Assembly (NCBI RefSeq): GCF_000720635.1
Contig: NZ_JOCF01000050.1
Span: forward strand, 15,522-79,521
Length of the DNA: 64,000 nucleotides
Origin: Streptomyces sp. NRRL WC-3742
GTDB taxonomy: Bacteria; Actinomycetota; Actinomycetes; Streptomycetales; Streptomycetaceae
Direction of reading: 5' to 3'
Shown here in pieces: positions 1 through 8,925 of the stretch; position 1 is the first letter of the stretch; the number at the start of each line of letters is the position of its first letter. The notes beneath the pieces were generated by a model, which made no database searches, was not told where the DNA came from, and saw nothing but the letters and a program-made list of their open reading frames with translations. A program made the translations under genes and the position numbers.

Positions 1-2
1 GC

Positions 3-113
3 ACCCCGGTGGACGGCTCGCTCGTGACCTCGGTTGGCTCCACGCGAGGCAACCTAGTGCGAGCCCCGGGGAGCGGGGCGGCCCTGAGCGGCGGCTACGC
101 CGTGGAGTGGTAG
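3..113 (+). CDS. C-terminal end of an unidentified protein (partial)
   Basis: An open frame enters from the left edge and ends at TAG 111-113, giving 36 residues that end in YAVEW. The composition (Gly, Ser, Val rich, no charge clusters) looks like the tail of a beta-rich or secreted protein, but no family can be named from so little. The start lies outside the window. The frame could also be chance. Confidence 0.35.
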   Translation, partial: TPVDGSLVTSVGSTRGNLVRAPGSGAALSGGYAVEW

Positions 114-140
114 GGGAACACTCCAACGGCGCAGCGTGCG

Positions 141-179
141 GTGCCGGTGTCGGTGTCGGTGCCGGTGTCGGCGCCGGTC
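141..179. repeat. Degenerate GTGYCG hexamer tandem repeat
   Basis: About six copies of GTGCCG or GTGTCG run head to tail between the partial gene at the left edge and the stop of the small hydrophobic-protein gene. It is intergenic and keeps several frames open by chance. Confidence 0.6.
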
Positions 180-206
180 AGGGCCGGGACCGAGTGTTGT
201 GGACGG

Positions 207-377
207 TCACCAGCGGTACCAGCGGCCTCGACGGCCGCCTCCGGAGCCGGCGGTGAGGAAGAAGCCGAGGACCCAGACGACCAGAACGGCCAGCGCGATC
301 CACCACAGAATGTGGATGGCGAAGCCGGCGCCGCCCAGGATCAGGGCCAGGAGCAGGACGAGCACGAGTAGCAGCAT
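207..377 (-). CDS. Small hydrophobic membrane protein (56 aa)
   Basis: This 56-residue protein starts MLLLVLVLLLALILGG and ends in an Arg/Gly/Trp-rich tail (RRGRWYRW). Residues 1-42 form two closely packed hydrophobic stretches, consistent with a short integral membrane hairpin. Small Streptomyces proteins annotated only as 'hydrophobic protein' share the FAIHILWW core and basic WYRW-type tail; their function is unknown. The ATG at 375-377 starts directly at the hydrophobic segment; longer upstream readings are low-complexity and unlikely. It stands alone, divergent from the hemerythrin remnant. Confidence 0.75.
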   Translation of the reverse strand: MLLLVLVLLLALILGGAGFAIHILWWIALAVLVVWVLGFFLTAGSGGGRRGRWYRW

Positions 378-603
378 GGGAATCGGCCCTTCGTGGGGGG
401 TGTCGGACGTTCGACCATGGCGGGTGCCCGGCTCTGGCCGTTCCATGCGGGTTCGTGCGAACTCGCCGGGCGGTCCTGCCGGGCGGTCCTGCCGGGCGGT
501 CCTGCCGGGTGTCAGTCCGGGCCGATCCGCGCCCGCGTTTGGCATCGGCCCGCCCGGGGGACACGCGCGACTGGCGGGGGAGTCGGTGAGGAGGAGACCA
601 GCG

Positions 604-846
604 ATGTCGAACGATGTCAGTGTCCTGCTGCGGGGGGACCACAGGGAGGTCCGCCGCCTGTTCCGCGAGTACCGCGCGCTCGCCGACGGCGAGGACGGCG
701 CCGGAGGGGAAGACGGTGCCGACGGGCCTGACGGCTCCGACGGCTGGGTCCCGACGGCCTCCCCGCCGCACTCCAGCGGCGACGCGACGGGTCGCGGTCG
801 TGGACGCCCGGAACTCGGCCGGACAGTCCGGAGGCCGGGGCCATGA
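604..846 (+). pseudogene. Truncated hemerythrin-like (HHE) protein
   Basis: The first 26 residues (SVLLRGDHREVRRLFREY) match the start of actinobacterial hemerythrin HHE-domain proteins, including the first HxxE-type iron-ligand helix. After residue 30 the sequence becomes an Asp/Gly-rich stretch and then a basic tail, so the remaining helices and ligands are missing. Usual length is about 150-190 aa; this is 80. The stop overlaps the ATG of the winged-helix gene at 843 (ATGA), so translation may still couple to it. It could be a functional small protein, but a 3'-deleted remnant is more likely. Confidence 0.6.
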
Positions 847-1196
847 CGGACCGTGCCGCAGGCCAGGGGTGGACCTTCCTCACCAGCCACGCCCGGGTGC
901 TGGTGCAGATCGCCCGTGATCCCGGCATCCGGATGCGGGACATCGCCTCCGACTGCCTGCTCACCGACCGGGCCGTCCAGCGGATCATCGCCGACCTCGA
1001 GGCCGCCGGCTACCTCAGCCACGAGCGCCGGGGCCGGGTCAACCACTACCAGGTGATCGCGGGCAAGCAGCTCCGCCATCCGGCGGACGCCGGCCCCACC
1101 CTCGCGGAACTGCTGGCGGTGCTGCTGCGCGAGAGCGGGCCCGACAAGGGGGAGCGCGCCCGGCGCGCGGTCGGCGAGGGGGGAGAAGGCGGTTGA
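843..1196 (+). CDS. Winged-helix (MarR-like) transcriptional regulator
   Basis: A 117-aa protein with a single winged helix-turn-helix. The segment WTFLTSHARVLVQIARDP leads into the HTH (DIASDCLLTDRAVQRIIADLEAAGYL), followed by a wing (RRGRVNHYQV). The C-terminal 35 residues are a short helix plus a charged Gly/Glu tail. It is a paralogue of the regulator at 36468-36842, with the same WTFLTSHARVL opening and about the same length. Both overlap a neighbour by ATGA. The family is small stand-alone DNA-binding proteins; the target is unknown. Confidence 0.8.
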   Translation: MTDRAAGQGWTFLTSHARVLVQIARDPGIRMRDIASDCLLTDRAVQRIIADLEAAGYLSHERRGRVNHYQVIAGKQLRHPADAGPTLAELLAVLLRESGPDKGERARRAVGEGGEGG

Positions 1197-1226
1197 CGAC
1201 CGGGCCGCCGGGGAAGGGGCGTGCTC

Positions 1227-2257
1227 TCAGCGGTCCACGCCACCCATCACCGGGTCGATGCTCGCCACCGCGACGATCACGTCGGCCACCTGGCCGCCCT
1301 CGCACATCGCGGCCATGCTCTGCAGGTTGGTGAAGCTCGGGTCCCGGAAGTGCACCCGGTAGGGGCGCGTGCCGCCGTCGGAGACGAGGTGCACGCCCAA
1401 CTCGCCCCTGGCCGACTCGACCGCCGCGTACACCTGCCCCGTCGGGACGCGGAAGCCCTCCGTCACCAGCTTGAAGTGGTGGATGAGGGCCTCCATGGAC
1501 TCGCCCATGATCTTGCGGATGTGGTCGAGGGAGTTGCCCAGTCCGTCCGGGCCGACCGCGAGCTGGGCCGGCCAGGCGATCTTCTTGTCGGCCACCATCA
1601 CCGGGCCCGGGCGCAGCCGGTCCAGGCACTGCTCGACGATGTGCAGGGACTGGCGCATCTCCTCCAGGGCTTGTCGTACTCGTGCATTCGCGAGCGCAGC
1701 AACCGGACTCCCTCGCGGATCTGGTCCACCGCGCCGGGCGGCAGGTCCTGGGCGAGGCCGCCCGGCCGGATGTAGCCGTGGTTCATCCGCAGCCCCGTCA
1801 CCAGCTCGAAGATGTCGAGGACGACCTCGCGGTCCCGGAACCCGTAGACCATCAGCGTGGTGGAGCCGATCTCCATCCCGCCGGCCGCCAGCGCCACCAG
1901 GTGCGAGGAGACCCGGTTCAGCTCCATCATCAGCACCCGGATCACGCTCGCCCGCTCGGGGACGTCCTCGGTGATGCCGAGCAGCTTCTCGACGGCCAGG
2001 CAGTAGGCGGTCTCGTTGAACAGCGGGGTCAGGTAGTCCATGCGGGTCACGAAGGTGGTGCCCTGGACCCAGTTGCGGAACTCCATGTTCTTCTCGATGC
2101 CGGTGTGCAGGTAGCCGATGCCGCAGCGGGCCTCCTTCACCGTCTCGCCGTCGATCTCCAGGATCAGCCTCAGCACGCCGTGCGTGGACGGGTGCTGGGG
2201 GCCCATGTTGACGATGATGCGCTCGTCGTCGGCGCGCGGCGGCACGGGCTTCTCCAA
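1227..2257 (-). pseudogene. nuoD: NADH-quinone oxidoreductase subunit D, internally deleted and frameshifted
   Basis: The 5' part (TTG start at 2257, about 195 residues) is a good NuoD N-terminus: [25 protein letters not shown], and on to RMHEYDK. It then switches frame near 1667-1673 and resumes as [17 protein letters not shown] through to the normal C-terminal DPVMGGVDR. About 90 residues usually found between HEYDK and EEMRQ are missing, and the junction is out of frame. The sum is about 343 residues against about 430-440 in the family. No other nuo genes flank it intact. It probably derives from a second, partial nuo set (NuoD2 type). Confidence 0.85.
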
Positions 2258-2340
2258 CCAGCATCACGCACATCCGCCGGGGCCGCCCCCGCTCCCGATC
2301 CGGAACGCTCCGGCCCCGGTCGGCCCGTACGGGTTCCGAC

Positions 2341-2742
2341 GATTCGGTCGCCCCGGCCCCGGCCCCGGCCTCGGCTTCGGCCGAACCAGCGCCGCACGGC
2401 GGCGGTATCACCGGGCAGGTCCCCTGCCCGGACGCACCTGAGTTCACCGCCCTCGGCCCGAGCGCCCGCCACTACAGCACGGCGGACACCGTCGCCGACA
2501 TCGACTGGCCGCGCATGCCGGTGCCGCCCGCGCCGCCGGAGCACCGCATGCTCCCCGACGTCCCGGTGCTCCTCCTCGGCGGCGACCGCGACCTCGTCAC
2601 CCCGTACGAACTGCTCTACGAGCAGGCCGAGTCGGCTCACCACCCCCAGATCGTCATCGTCCCCGGGGCGGCCCACTCGATCCAGAACCGGGCTACCAAC
2701 CCGGCCGGGCGCCAGGCGGTGTACGAGTTCCTCCTCGCGTAG
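2341..2742 (+). pseudogene. 3' remnant of an alpha/beta hydrolase
   Basis: The open frame reads DIDWPRMPVPPAPPEH and then PDVPVLLLGGDRDLVTPYEL, ending with PGAAHSIQNRATNPAGRQAVYEFLLA. This is the C-terminal third of a TAP-like alpha/beta hydrolase: strand 8 with the catalytic Asp (GDRD) and the catalytic His (GAAHS). The nucleophile elbow and N-terminal core are absent; upstream the frame dissolves into an Ala/Pro run next to the nuoD pseudogene. An ATG at 2515 could start a 75-aa peptide, but it would lack the active-site Ser. Confidence 0.65.
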
Positions 2743-2768
2743 CCGAGGATCGGACCGGGGTCCGCTGC

Positions 2769-3569
2769 TCAGCGACCGGACTGGGTGAAACTCCCGCCGA
2801 GGTAGCGGTGTTCCGGGTCCTCGGGGGACAACTCGCCCAGTTCGGCGATCAGTTCGGCGGCGTAGGCTTCGGCGTCGTCCTTCGGCCGGTAACCGAGGGC
2901 CCGGGCGGTCGAAAGGTCCCACCAGGCACGGGTGTTGGCGGATATCCCGTACGCCACGGTGTGCCCGGAGGCGACCGGCCCGGTGAGCGCGGCGTGGGCG
3001 AGGCGGGCCCAGTCGCCGGGGCTGAGCCAGGTGGCGAGCATCCGGATGCTGCGGGGTTCGGCCGTGAAGGAGCCGATCCGCAGGGAGACCGTTTCGAGGC
3101 CGTGCCGGTCGGCGTACAGCGAGGCGAGGCTCTCCCCGAAACACTTGGAGACGCCGTAGTACGTGTCGGGCCGCTGCGGCGCGTCCACCGGGACGGTGGC
3201 GCCGTCGGCGGGCCGCTCCGTGAAGCCCGTCGCGTGGTTGCTGCTGGCGTAGACGATCCGGCGCACCCCGGCGGCCCGGGCCGCGTCGTAGAGTCGGTAG
3301 GTGCCCTCGATGTTGGTGGCCAGAATGTCCGCGAACGGCGCCTCCCCCGGGATCCCGGCCAGGTGGACCACGGCGTCGACCCCTTCCATCGCCCCGGCCA
3401 GCGCCTCGGTGTCCAGCAGGTCGCCGGTGACGGCGTCGGGCTCGCCGGGCACGGGCAGCCGGTCGAAGCTGCGCAGCCGGTGGCCGTAGCCGGGCAGCAA
3501 CTCCCGCAGGCAGCTGCCCATTCGGCCGGCGGCGCCGGTGATCAGGACCGTTCCGGGCTGGTCTGCCAT
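2769..3569 (-). CDS. NAD-dependent SDR, uronate dehydrogenase-like
   Basis: A 266-aa extended short-chain dehydrogenase with a Rossmann motif (GAAGRMG) near residue 12, YASSNH, the catalytic YYGVSK and a C-terminal RYLGGSF. Order and spacing fit bacterial uronate dehydrogenase, which oxidises galacturonate or glucuronate to the aldaro-lactone with NAD+ (SSNHATG, YGVSKCFGE, RIGSF, the AWWD segment and KPKDDAE-type end). The start is ATG with an AGGGGGAGAA-like Shine-Dalgarno upstream. It stands alone, with no uronate transporter or kinase nearby. A sugar epimerase activity cannot be excluded. Confidence 0.75.
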   Translation of the reverse strand: MADQPGTVLITGAAGRMGSCLRELLPGYGHRLRSFDRLPVPGEPDAVTGDLLDTEALAGAMEGVDAVVHLAGIPGEAPFADILATNIEGTYRLYDAARAAGVRRIVYASSNHATGFTERPADGATVPVDAPQRPDTYYGVSKCFGESLASLYADRHGLETVSLRIGSFTAEPRSIRMLATWLSPGDWARLAHAALTGPVASGHTVAYGISANTRAWWDLSTARALGYRPKDDAEAYAAELIAELGELSPEDPEHRYLGGSFTQSGR

Positions 3570-3702
3570 GTGTGTTCTCCCCCTGGATTCCTCACGGGCG
3601 TGGACGTGCGAGCGTAACCCGAGTTGACGCCAGGGGCAGTGCGATTATTCGGATGTGCTCGGCAACCCTGCTGCTGCCGCCGGTCCTTCGACCTCCCCGG
3701 CC

Positions 3703-4212
3703 TCAGGACTCGGCGGGGTTCTGCGGCTCCTTGAACGCGGCACCGGAGCGGAGGTCGTCCAGCGTGCCGCCGCCGGCGGTGAAGCCGAGGTAGCCGACGA
3801 CGACGCCGCCGAGGCCCAGCAGCAGCCCGAGGTACGTGCCGAAGTCGGCACCGGCGGTGATGAACGAGGCCGCCTCGGCCGGGATCGACGGGTAGGACAC
3901 CCAGCGGATCACCACGATCACGGTCGCGAGGAGGGAGACGGCCCCGTACGCGGCCCAGCCGCCGGGGACGGACACGGTGCGTCCGAGGACGGGCAGCGCG
4001 ACGAGCACGCCGACCGCCAGGAGGAGCAGCATCGGCAGCCAGCCCCCGATACCGACGTCCCAGGCGTTGCCCGCCGTGGAGTACCCGTAGGCCACCCCGG
4101 GGTAGGGCGTCTTCTGGGAGACCGAGTACCAGGGGAGGAAGGAGTCGACGAGGGCCAGGAGGCCGATGGCCGCCAGGACCTTGGAACGGGTGTCGAGTTT
4201 GGTCAGATCCAT
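3703..4212 (-). CDS. Four-helix membrane protein of unknown function
   Basis: 169 aa with about four predicted membrane segments: residues 12-28, 58-77, 84-103 and 121-147. An outside loop after helix 1 is rich in Tyr, Pro and Gly (SVSQKTPYPGVAYGYSTAGNAW would be too long to be coiled). The C-terminal tail is short and polar. LPWYSVS after helix 1 resembles small actinobacterial integral membrane proteins of no known role. ATG start with a GGAGAACG-type Shine-Dalgarno just upstream. Confidence 0.7.
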   Translation of the reverse strand: MDLTKLDTRSKVLAAIGLLALVDSFLPWYSVSQKTPYPGVAYGYSTAGNAWDVGIGGWLPMLLLLAVGVLVALPVLGRTVSVPGGWAAYGAVSLLATVIVVIRWVSYPSIPAEAASFITAGADFGTYLGLLLGLGGVVVGYLGFTAGGGTLDDLRSGAAFKEPQNPAES

Positions 4213-4440
4213 GTCGTTCTCCGTTGAGCGATGAGATGTCGATGTTCACGCCGGGCTGCCCCGGCTGTCGGCGATCCGCTCAGGACGGCGGGTCGCGGGG
4301 AGAGGGGCGCGGAACCTCCAGGCGCCGGGCCCGCGAAGCCCGCGCCGCCCGAAGTGCTTGACGTGCCAATTCGGCTAGCGGGGCCAAGTGTTGGGGGCGC
4401 GGGCGGACGGCGGCAGACCATATGCGTCCATCGATACCAA

Positions 4441-4472
4441 TCCGATACGTGATCGACCGCATCAGTATCGGA
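4441..4472. repeat. 8-bp inverted repeat (TCCGATAC/GTATCGGA)
   Basis: TCCGATAC at 4441-4448 is matched by GTATCGGA at 4465-4472 with a 16-nt spacer. It lies in the 341-nt stretch between the membrane-protein start (4212) and the phosphatase stop (4554). It may be an operator for the membrane-protein gene or a weak hairpin. Nothing else codes in this stretch. Confidence 0.45.
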
Positions 4473-4500
4473 CCGGCGGGCTGGGGCGCCTGCGAACGGC

Positions 4501-4535
4501 CGGGCGGCCGTATGCGCTCGGCGTACGGCCGCCCG
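4501..4535 (-). terminator. Hairpin terminator of the secreted phosphatase gene
   Basis: CGGGCGGCCGTA (4501-4512) and TACGGCCGCCCG (4524-4535) form a perfect 12-bp stem with an 11-nt loop, starting 18 nt beyond the stop codon at 4554. There is no clear U-tract, as is common in high-GC actinobacteria. Confidence 0.75.
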
Positions 4536-4553
4536 GGGTGGGTCTGCGGCCCG

Positions 4554-6194
4554 TCAGCGGACCGGCAGGACCTTGGTGTGCTCCTCGCGGACGGCCTGGA
4601 GGTCGTGCGGCTTGAGGCCGAGCAGCTTGAGGATGGTCGGCGCGATCTGCTTGGTCTCGACCGCCTCGTCCTGGCGGACGCCGTTCGGGGTGCCTGCGCC
4701 GGAGACGACGAGCGGGACGTTCAGGTCGTCCGCGTGGGCGCCGCCGTGCTCGGCGATCTTGCTGCCGCCGGTGTAGACGACGCCGTACTGCGCGACACCG
4801 AAGACGTCCGGCACCCGCGGGTCGCCCGGGGCGACGCCGAAGTGGTCGGCGGCCTCCTCGCCGGCGTACACCTTGTCGACACCGCTCCTGGTGAACGGGC
4901 GGGCCTTGCCGTCGATGTCGACGCCGTTGCCGTGCTGTGCCAGCAGGTACGCCTTGGCGAAGCCGGTGGCCGCCTCGCTGCGGTCGTTGAGCCAGAGCAA
5001 CACGCCGTCGTCGTCGACCGCGTGGGCGACCAGATCGCCCGCGCCCGGGTGGGCGGCCTTCCAGGCGGCGTTGAGGCCGTCCAACAGCGGGCCGTCGTCG
5101 ATCCGGTTGAGCGCGGCCGGGTCGATCGGTGACTGGCCGTGCTTGGCGGAGAGGATGACGGTGGTGGAGCCGTCGAGGTGCTGCGTGCGCAGCTCGGCGG
5201 TCAGCGCGCCGATCTGCCGGTCGACGTACTCCAGGTTCTTCTCCACCAGCGGGCCGGGCACGCCCTTGCCGACGTAGCCGCCCTGCAGGCCGTCGGAGCT
5301 CTTGAGCTTCTGCGCGGTGGAGACGGACTGGAAGTTCATGCCGAACACGGCCGGGGTGCCGACCCGCTGCGCGCGGCTGTGGTCGTAGCCGTCGATCTCG
5401 TTGAGGACGGCCTGCACCTTGTACGAGTCGTACTGCTCGGTGGCCTGGTTGTCCTTCGTCCAGTCGCCCTTGTAGCCGGTGGCGCTGCTGTTGACCTCGG
5501 GCGTGAAGAGGTCCTGGATGCCTTCGCCGGAGGGGCCGTTGAGGATCTCGTAGGCGGCATGCTTGTCCGACCAGGCGGTGCGCAGGCCGGCCTGGCGGGC
5601 CACCTCGAAGACGGTGTTCACCTGGAGGTAGGAGTGCGGGCTCACCGGCTTGCAGGTCTGCGGGTCGACCGGCAGCTTGGCCGGGTCGAGCAGGGTCTGC
5701 GGGCTGCCGGTCATCCGCAGAATGGAGCCCGGCAGGCCCGACAGGCCCTGGCCGGCGTCGAGCGCGTCCTTGTTCCGGTCCAGGTCCTCGGTGAGGTCGA
5801 CCTCGACGCCGGGCTTGGCGTTCCGGCAGTCGGTGGTGCCGGCCGGGAGCAGCGCGGCGTTGTAGGTGTCGTCGTAGTAGACGCCGGTGGTGCCGGGGCC
5901 GCCGCCGGTCAGCTGCGCGACCATGCCGGGGAAGGAGTCGGACGGGTCGGTGGTGCTGGCACGGGTGTACTCGACACCGCCGCGGACCAGCCGGGCCAGC
6001 GCCGACTGGGGGTGCTCGGCCACGAAGTGGGCGAGGTCCGACTGGTGCAGGCCGTCGACCGACAGCAGCAGGACGTGCCTGGCGTGGTTGCCGCGGCCCT
6101 CCTCGGCGGCGGCGGCGGTCTGGGCGACGGTGGATCCGGCCAGCACACCGGCGGCGCCCAGGGTGGCGGCCAGCCGGACATAACGACGGGTCAC
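4554..6194 (-). CDS. Secreted alkaline-phosphatase-superfamily nucleotide pyrophosphatase/phosphodiesterase
   Basis: 546 aa. An N-terminal signal peptide (basic MTRRYVR, hydrophobic 9-28, Ala-rich cleavage region near 30) marks export. The metal-binding Asp is in LLSVDGLHQSD (D47), and TTDPSDSFPG (81-90) is the nucleophile segment, with S87 in the position of the catalytic Thr of NPP enzymes. Further metal-site motifs follow (KHGQSPID, and GAHADDLNVPLV near the C-terminus). The family hydrolyses phosphodiester or pyrophosphate bonds of nucleotides; the substrate here is unknown. It is monocistronic, with a strong hairpin after the stop. It is one of four secreted phosphoesterases in the window. 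Confidence 0.85.
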   Translation of the reverse strand: MTRRYVRLAATLGAAGVLAGSTVAQTAAAAEEGRGNHARHVLLLSVDGLHQSDLAHFVAEHPQSALARLVRGGVEYTRASTTDPSDSFPGMVAQLTGGGPGTTGVYYDDTYNAALLPAGTTDCRNAKPGVEVDLTEDLDRNKDALDAGQGLSGLPGSILRMTGSPQTLLDPAKLPVDPQTCKPVSPHSYLQVNTVFEVARQAGLRTAWSDKHAAYEILNGPSGEGIQDLFTPEVNSSATGYKGDWTKDNQATEQYDSYKVQAVLNEIDGYDHSRAQRVGTPAVFGMNFQSVSTAQKLKSSDGLQGGYVGKGVPGPLVEKNLEYVDRQIGALTAELRTQHLDGSTTVILSAKHGQSPIDPAALNRIDDGPLLDGLNAAWKAAHPGAGDLVAHAVDDDGVLLWLNDRSEAATGFAKAYLLAQHGNGVDIDGKARPFTRSGVDKVYAGEEAADHFGVAPGDPRVPDVFGVAQYGVVYTGGSKIAEHGGAHADDLNVPLVVSGAGTPNGVRQDEAVETKQIAPTILKLLGLKPHDLQAVREEHTKVLPVR

Positions 6195-6419
6195 AGAGGT
6201 CTCCTGTGGAGGGGGGAGGGGAGGTGACTGCGGCGGTGCGGCCCCCAGGGTGGGAGGCGCCGGTGTACCGGCGGCAGCGGGGACGTGAACAGCACCGGTC
6301 CGCTCCGTCGGGCGGCCCCGGATTTTACCTGGCTCTCACCAACTCGTTGCGTCGTCATGGCACTTGATGAAGGCGTACGGTCATTTCCCGCTGCGCACGT
6401 GTGCTTCGATCCCGACGGC

Positions 6420-6484
6420 TGTCCACCGGCTGTCCACCGGCTGTCCACCGGCCCGCCCCGTGATCCGGACCATGATCCGGACCA
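6420..6484. repeat. Two adjacent short tandem repeats
   Basis: TGTCCACCGGC occurs three times in a row (6420-6452), followed by two copies of TGATCCGGACCA (6461-6484). They sit in the 409-nt divergent gap 6195-6603 between the phosphatase and dynamin-like genes. The rest of the gap shows nothing recognisable; it must hold both promoters. Confidence 0.75.
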
Positions 6485-6603
6485 TGGGGCGAAACGGCGT
6501 CGGTCGCGGTCGGGGAGGACCGCCTGACGCTGCGTCAACATTTCCGGCGGAACTTCGGGAGTTCCGCTGCGCCTGGCCGCCGTAGTGCGGTATTCGTGCA
6601 CTT

Positions 6604-8676
6604 ATGGCGACAATTGACGTGCTGCGCGAAGACCTTGAGCGCCTCCTGAGTACCGCCGAGACCTGGTCGGAGAGCCTGGCCGACCAGCCGGACCTCGCCC
6701 TGACGGACGAACACCTCGGCGCGGACGTACGAACCATCCGCGGCCTGCGCGAGCGGGCGCTGTCGACGCTGCTCAACGTCGGTCTGCTCGGGCGGCAGTC
6801 GTCGGGGAAGAGCTTCCTGATCAGCGGACTCCAAGGCGGCCTGGAGTACCTCGAGGTGAGCGACGGCGAGGGCGGGTACGCCGACAAGTACCTCGGCATC
6901 CTGCCGTCCTCACCCACGCCCACCACGGCCTGCCCGTCGACCGTCGTGCCGGTGGCGGCGGGCGCGACCGAGGGCGCGGAAGGCCGGGGTCTGCTGCGGG
7001 TCAGGTTCGCCGACTCCGCCAACGAGGAGTGGGTCGAGATCGGCTCCGATCTCCCCCCTAGCGTGATCGCGGCCTACGGCGCGTCGGACGGCGACGTCAC
7101 CAACCGCAAGCGCGAGCACATCAACCGCCGCGTGGCCGAGATCCAACTGGTGATCTCCCGGACGGTTCTCCCCGTCAAGTTCTTCGACCTTCCCGGCGCC
7201 GAGGCGCCGGACGCGACACACGAGGCGATCATGCGGCGGGCATGGTCCCAGGCGGACTGCTTCCTCTACGTCAGCCAGGGGACGGCCACGCTCACGACCA
7301 ACGAACTCACGCTGATCAAGGACCTGTACAACCACCACCTGCAGACCGGCAAGCGCGTCCTGTGGGTCCTGACCGGCATCGACCGCGCCCACCAACTGGG
7401 CAACGACAACCGGCCGGCCTGGCGGGCGACCCTGGAGACGAACAACGCCTACCTGCGTGAGCGGTTCGGCAGCGCTCCGGGTGTTCCCGACACCTTCGTC
7501 GGCCCGGGCTTCGTGCCCGTCTCGCCCGCCTGGGAGGCGCGGGCCTCCTTCGACGAGGACGAGGGCAACGGCAACGCGGCCGCCCGGAACCGCGACGCGA
7601 GCCGGATGGCCGTGCTGCGCGAACTGCTGACCGAACTCATCGACAGCGGTGCCGGACACCGCCACCTGGCGAAGATCGCCGAGGAGGCCCGCTACCTGCT
7701 CCGCCGCCGGCACCGGCCGATCGCCGACCTGGTCGCCACGCACCAGCTCTCCGTCAACGACCTGAGGACGCAGCAGAACGACCTTCGCGAACGGCTCAAG
7801 CGCGCGGCCGAGTCGGCGACCCGCATCAGGGAGCAGCTCGGCGCCGACCTCGAGCGCGAAGTCCGAAGCGCCAGCACCCCGTTCAGGACCCTGGCCAAGG
7901 ACCTCCACGAGGGCCTGGACACGCTGATCGACTCCGGCGGCATGGACGCCGAGCACCGCAACCGCATCGACGTCCAGCAGCTCCGGCTCTTCACCGACTG
8001 GATGACGACGGCGCACGGCCCGGCCACCCTCTGGCAGCAACGCCTGGCCGAACTCGAGGACAGGGCACGCACGTCGCTGCGCACGGAGTTGGGCGCCGAG
8101 GGCGAGGGCGCCCAGCTCGTGGAGCCCGAGGCGCTCAACCTCAACGAGATGCTCTCCAGCACGTCCGAGCGGCAGCCCCATGACGTCTACGGCCTGGTCC
8201 AGGCCGCCGCCGCCGCAGTGGGCGCGGCCGGGCCGATCGTCGGGGGCGTCGCCTGGGTGATGACCAGCCTCTCCCTCACCACCGTCGCGCTGCCCGTCGG
8301 TATCGCCGTGTTCGGCAGCGCCGCCGCCGTCGCGGGAGCCAAGGCGCTCAAGGGGCGCAGGACGATCATCGAGCGCGATCGCAGTGAGCGCAAGGAGAAG
8401 ATCAAGCAGCAGGCCGCCGCCGTCGAAGCGGACTTCGTCACGATCGCCCGCCACCAGGGGCGCCTGCTCATCGACGCGGTCGACGCGCACATCGAGCAGT
8501 ACAGCAGCCGCCTGCAGGACGCCCTGCGAGAGGTGACCCGCCGGGTCGACTCCCCGGACATCGTGCACAGCCGCGAGGTCGTCGAGCGCCTCGACCCGGT
8601 GGAACGGTCGGGCAGTGCGCTCATCAACGACCTCCAGGACTTCGAGGACCGGATGCGGGGAACGACACACGGCTGA
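6604..8676 (+). CDS. Bacterial dynamin-like GTPase
   Basis: 690 aa. The G domain has a P-loop GRQSSGKS (63-70), a switch I Thr region (TPTTACPS), the DxxG motif DLPG (195-198) and a G4-like TGID (257-260) in place of TKxD. A long helical stalk follows, rich in Glu/Arg/Leu (about 360-520). An Ala/Gly/Val-rich hydrophobic stretch at about 533-582 could be a membrane paddle, and another coiled region ends the protein. Dynamin family members bind and remodel membranes using GTP. It stands alone, unlike the paired DynA/DynB septation proteins of Streptomyces. Roles in membrane repair or phage defence are possible but unproven. Confidence 0.8.
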   Translation: MATIDVLREDLERLLSTAETWSESLADQPDLALTDEHLGADVRTIRGLRERALSTLLNVGLLGRQSSGKSFLISGLQGGLEYLEVSDGEGGYADKYLGILPSSPTPTTACPSTVVPVAAGATEGAEGRGLLRVRFADSANEEWVEIGSDLPPSVIAAYGASDGDVTNRKREHINRRVAEIQLVISRTVLPVKFFDLPGAEAPDATHEAIMRRAWSQADCFLYVSQGTATLTTNELTLIKDLYNHHLQTGKRVLWVLTGIDRAHQLGNDNRPAWRATLETNNAYLRERFGSAPGVPDTFVGPGFVPVSPAWEARASFDEDEGNGNAAARNRDASRMAVLRELLTELIDSGAGHRHLAKIAEEARYLLRRRHRPIADLVATHQLSVNDLRTQQNDLRERLKRAAESATRIREQLGADLEREVRSASTPFRTLAKDLHEGLDTLIDSGGMDAEHRNRIDVQQLRLFTDWMTTAHGPATLWQQRLAELEDRARTSLRTELGAEGEGAQLVEPEALNLNEMLSSTSERQPHDVYGLVQAAAAAVGAAGPIVGGVAWVMTSLSLTTVALPVGIAVFGSAAAVAGAKALKGRRTIIERDRSERKEKIKQQAAAVEADFVTIARHQGRLLIDAVDAHIEQYSSRLQDALREVTRRVDSPDIVHSREVVERLDPVERSGSALINDLQDFEDRMRGTTHG

Positions 8677-8925
8677 GTCCTCGCCCCCGGCGACCGCCTC
8701 AGGCCGGCGCGCAGCCGGCTCGTCGGCGGCCGCCTTAGGAGGCTGGGGCCCAGGTGTATCTCTGCGGCGTCACAACCTCACCCACGGCATGGGCAGCTTC
8801 TTCAAGTGCGAGCACCCCGAGAGCCGCTGGCCGCGGTGCCCACACGCGTACACGATCCGGTACCGCAACTCGGCGGGCCCCGGTCCACGGCAGGGGGCCG
8901 GGAGCCGGGGCACATGGAGCCGGAT

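Noticed and set aside
141..179. Hexamer repeat as a CRISPR or regulatory array
   Set aside because: Units are 6 nt, imperfect, and have no spacers; simple slippage is enough.
6270..6300. GTTCAC-like element (PHO box) upstream of the phosphatase
   Set aside because: Only one half-site (minus strand) was seen, without the 11-nt repeat that a PHO box needs.
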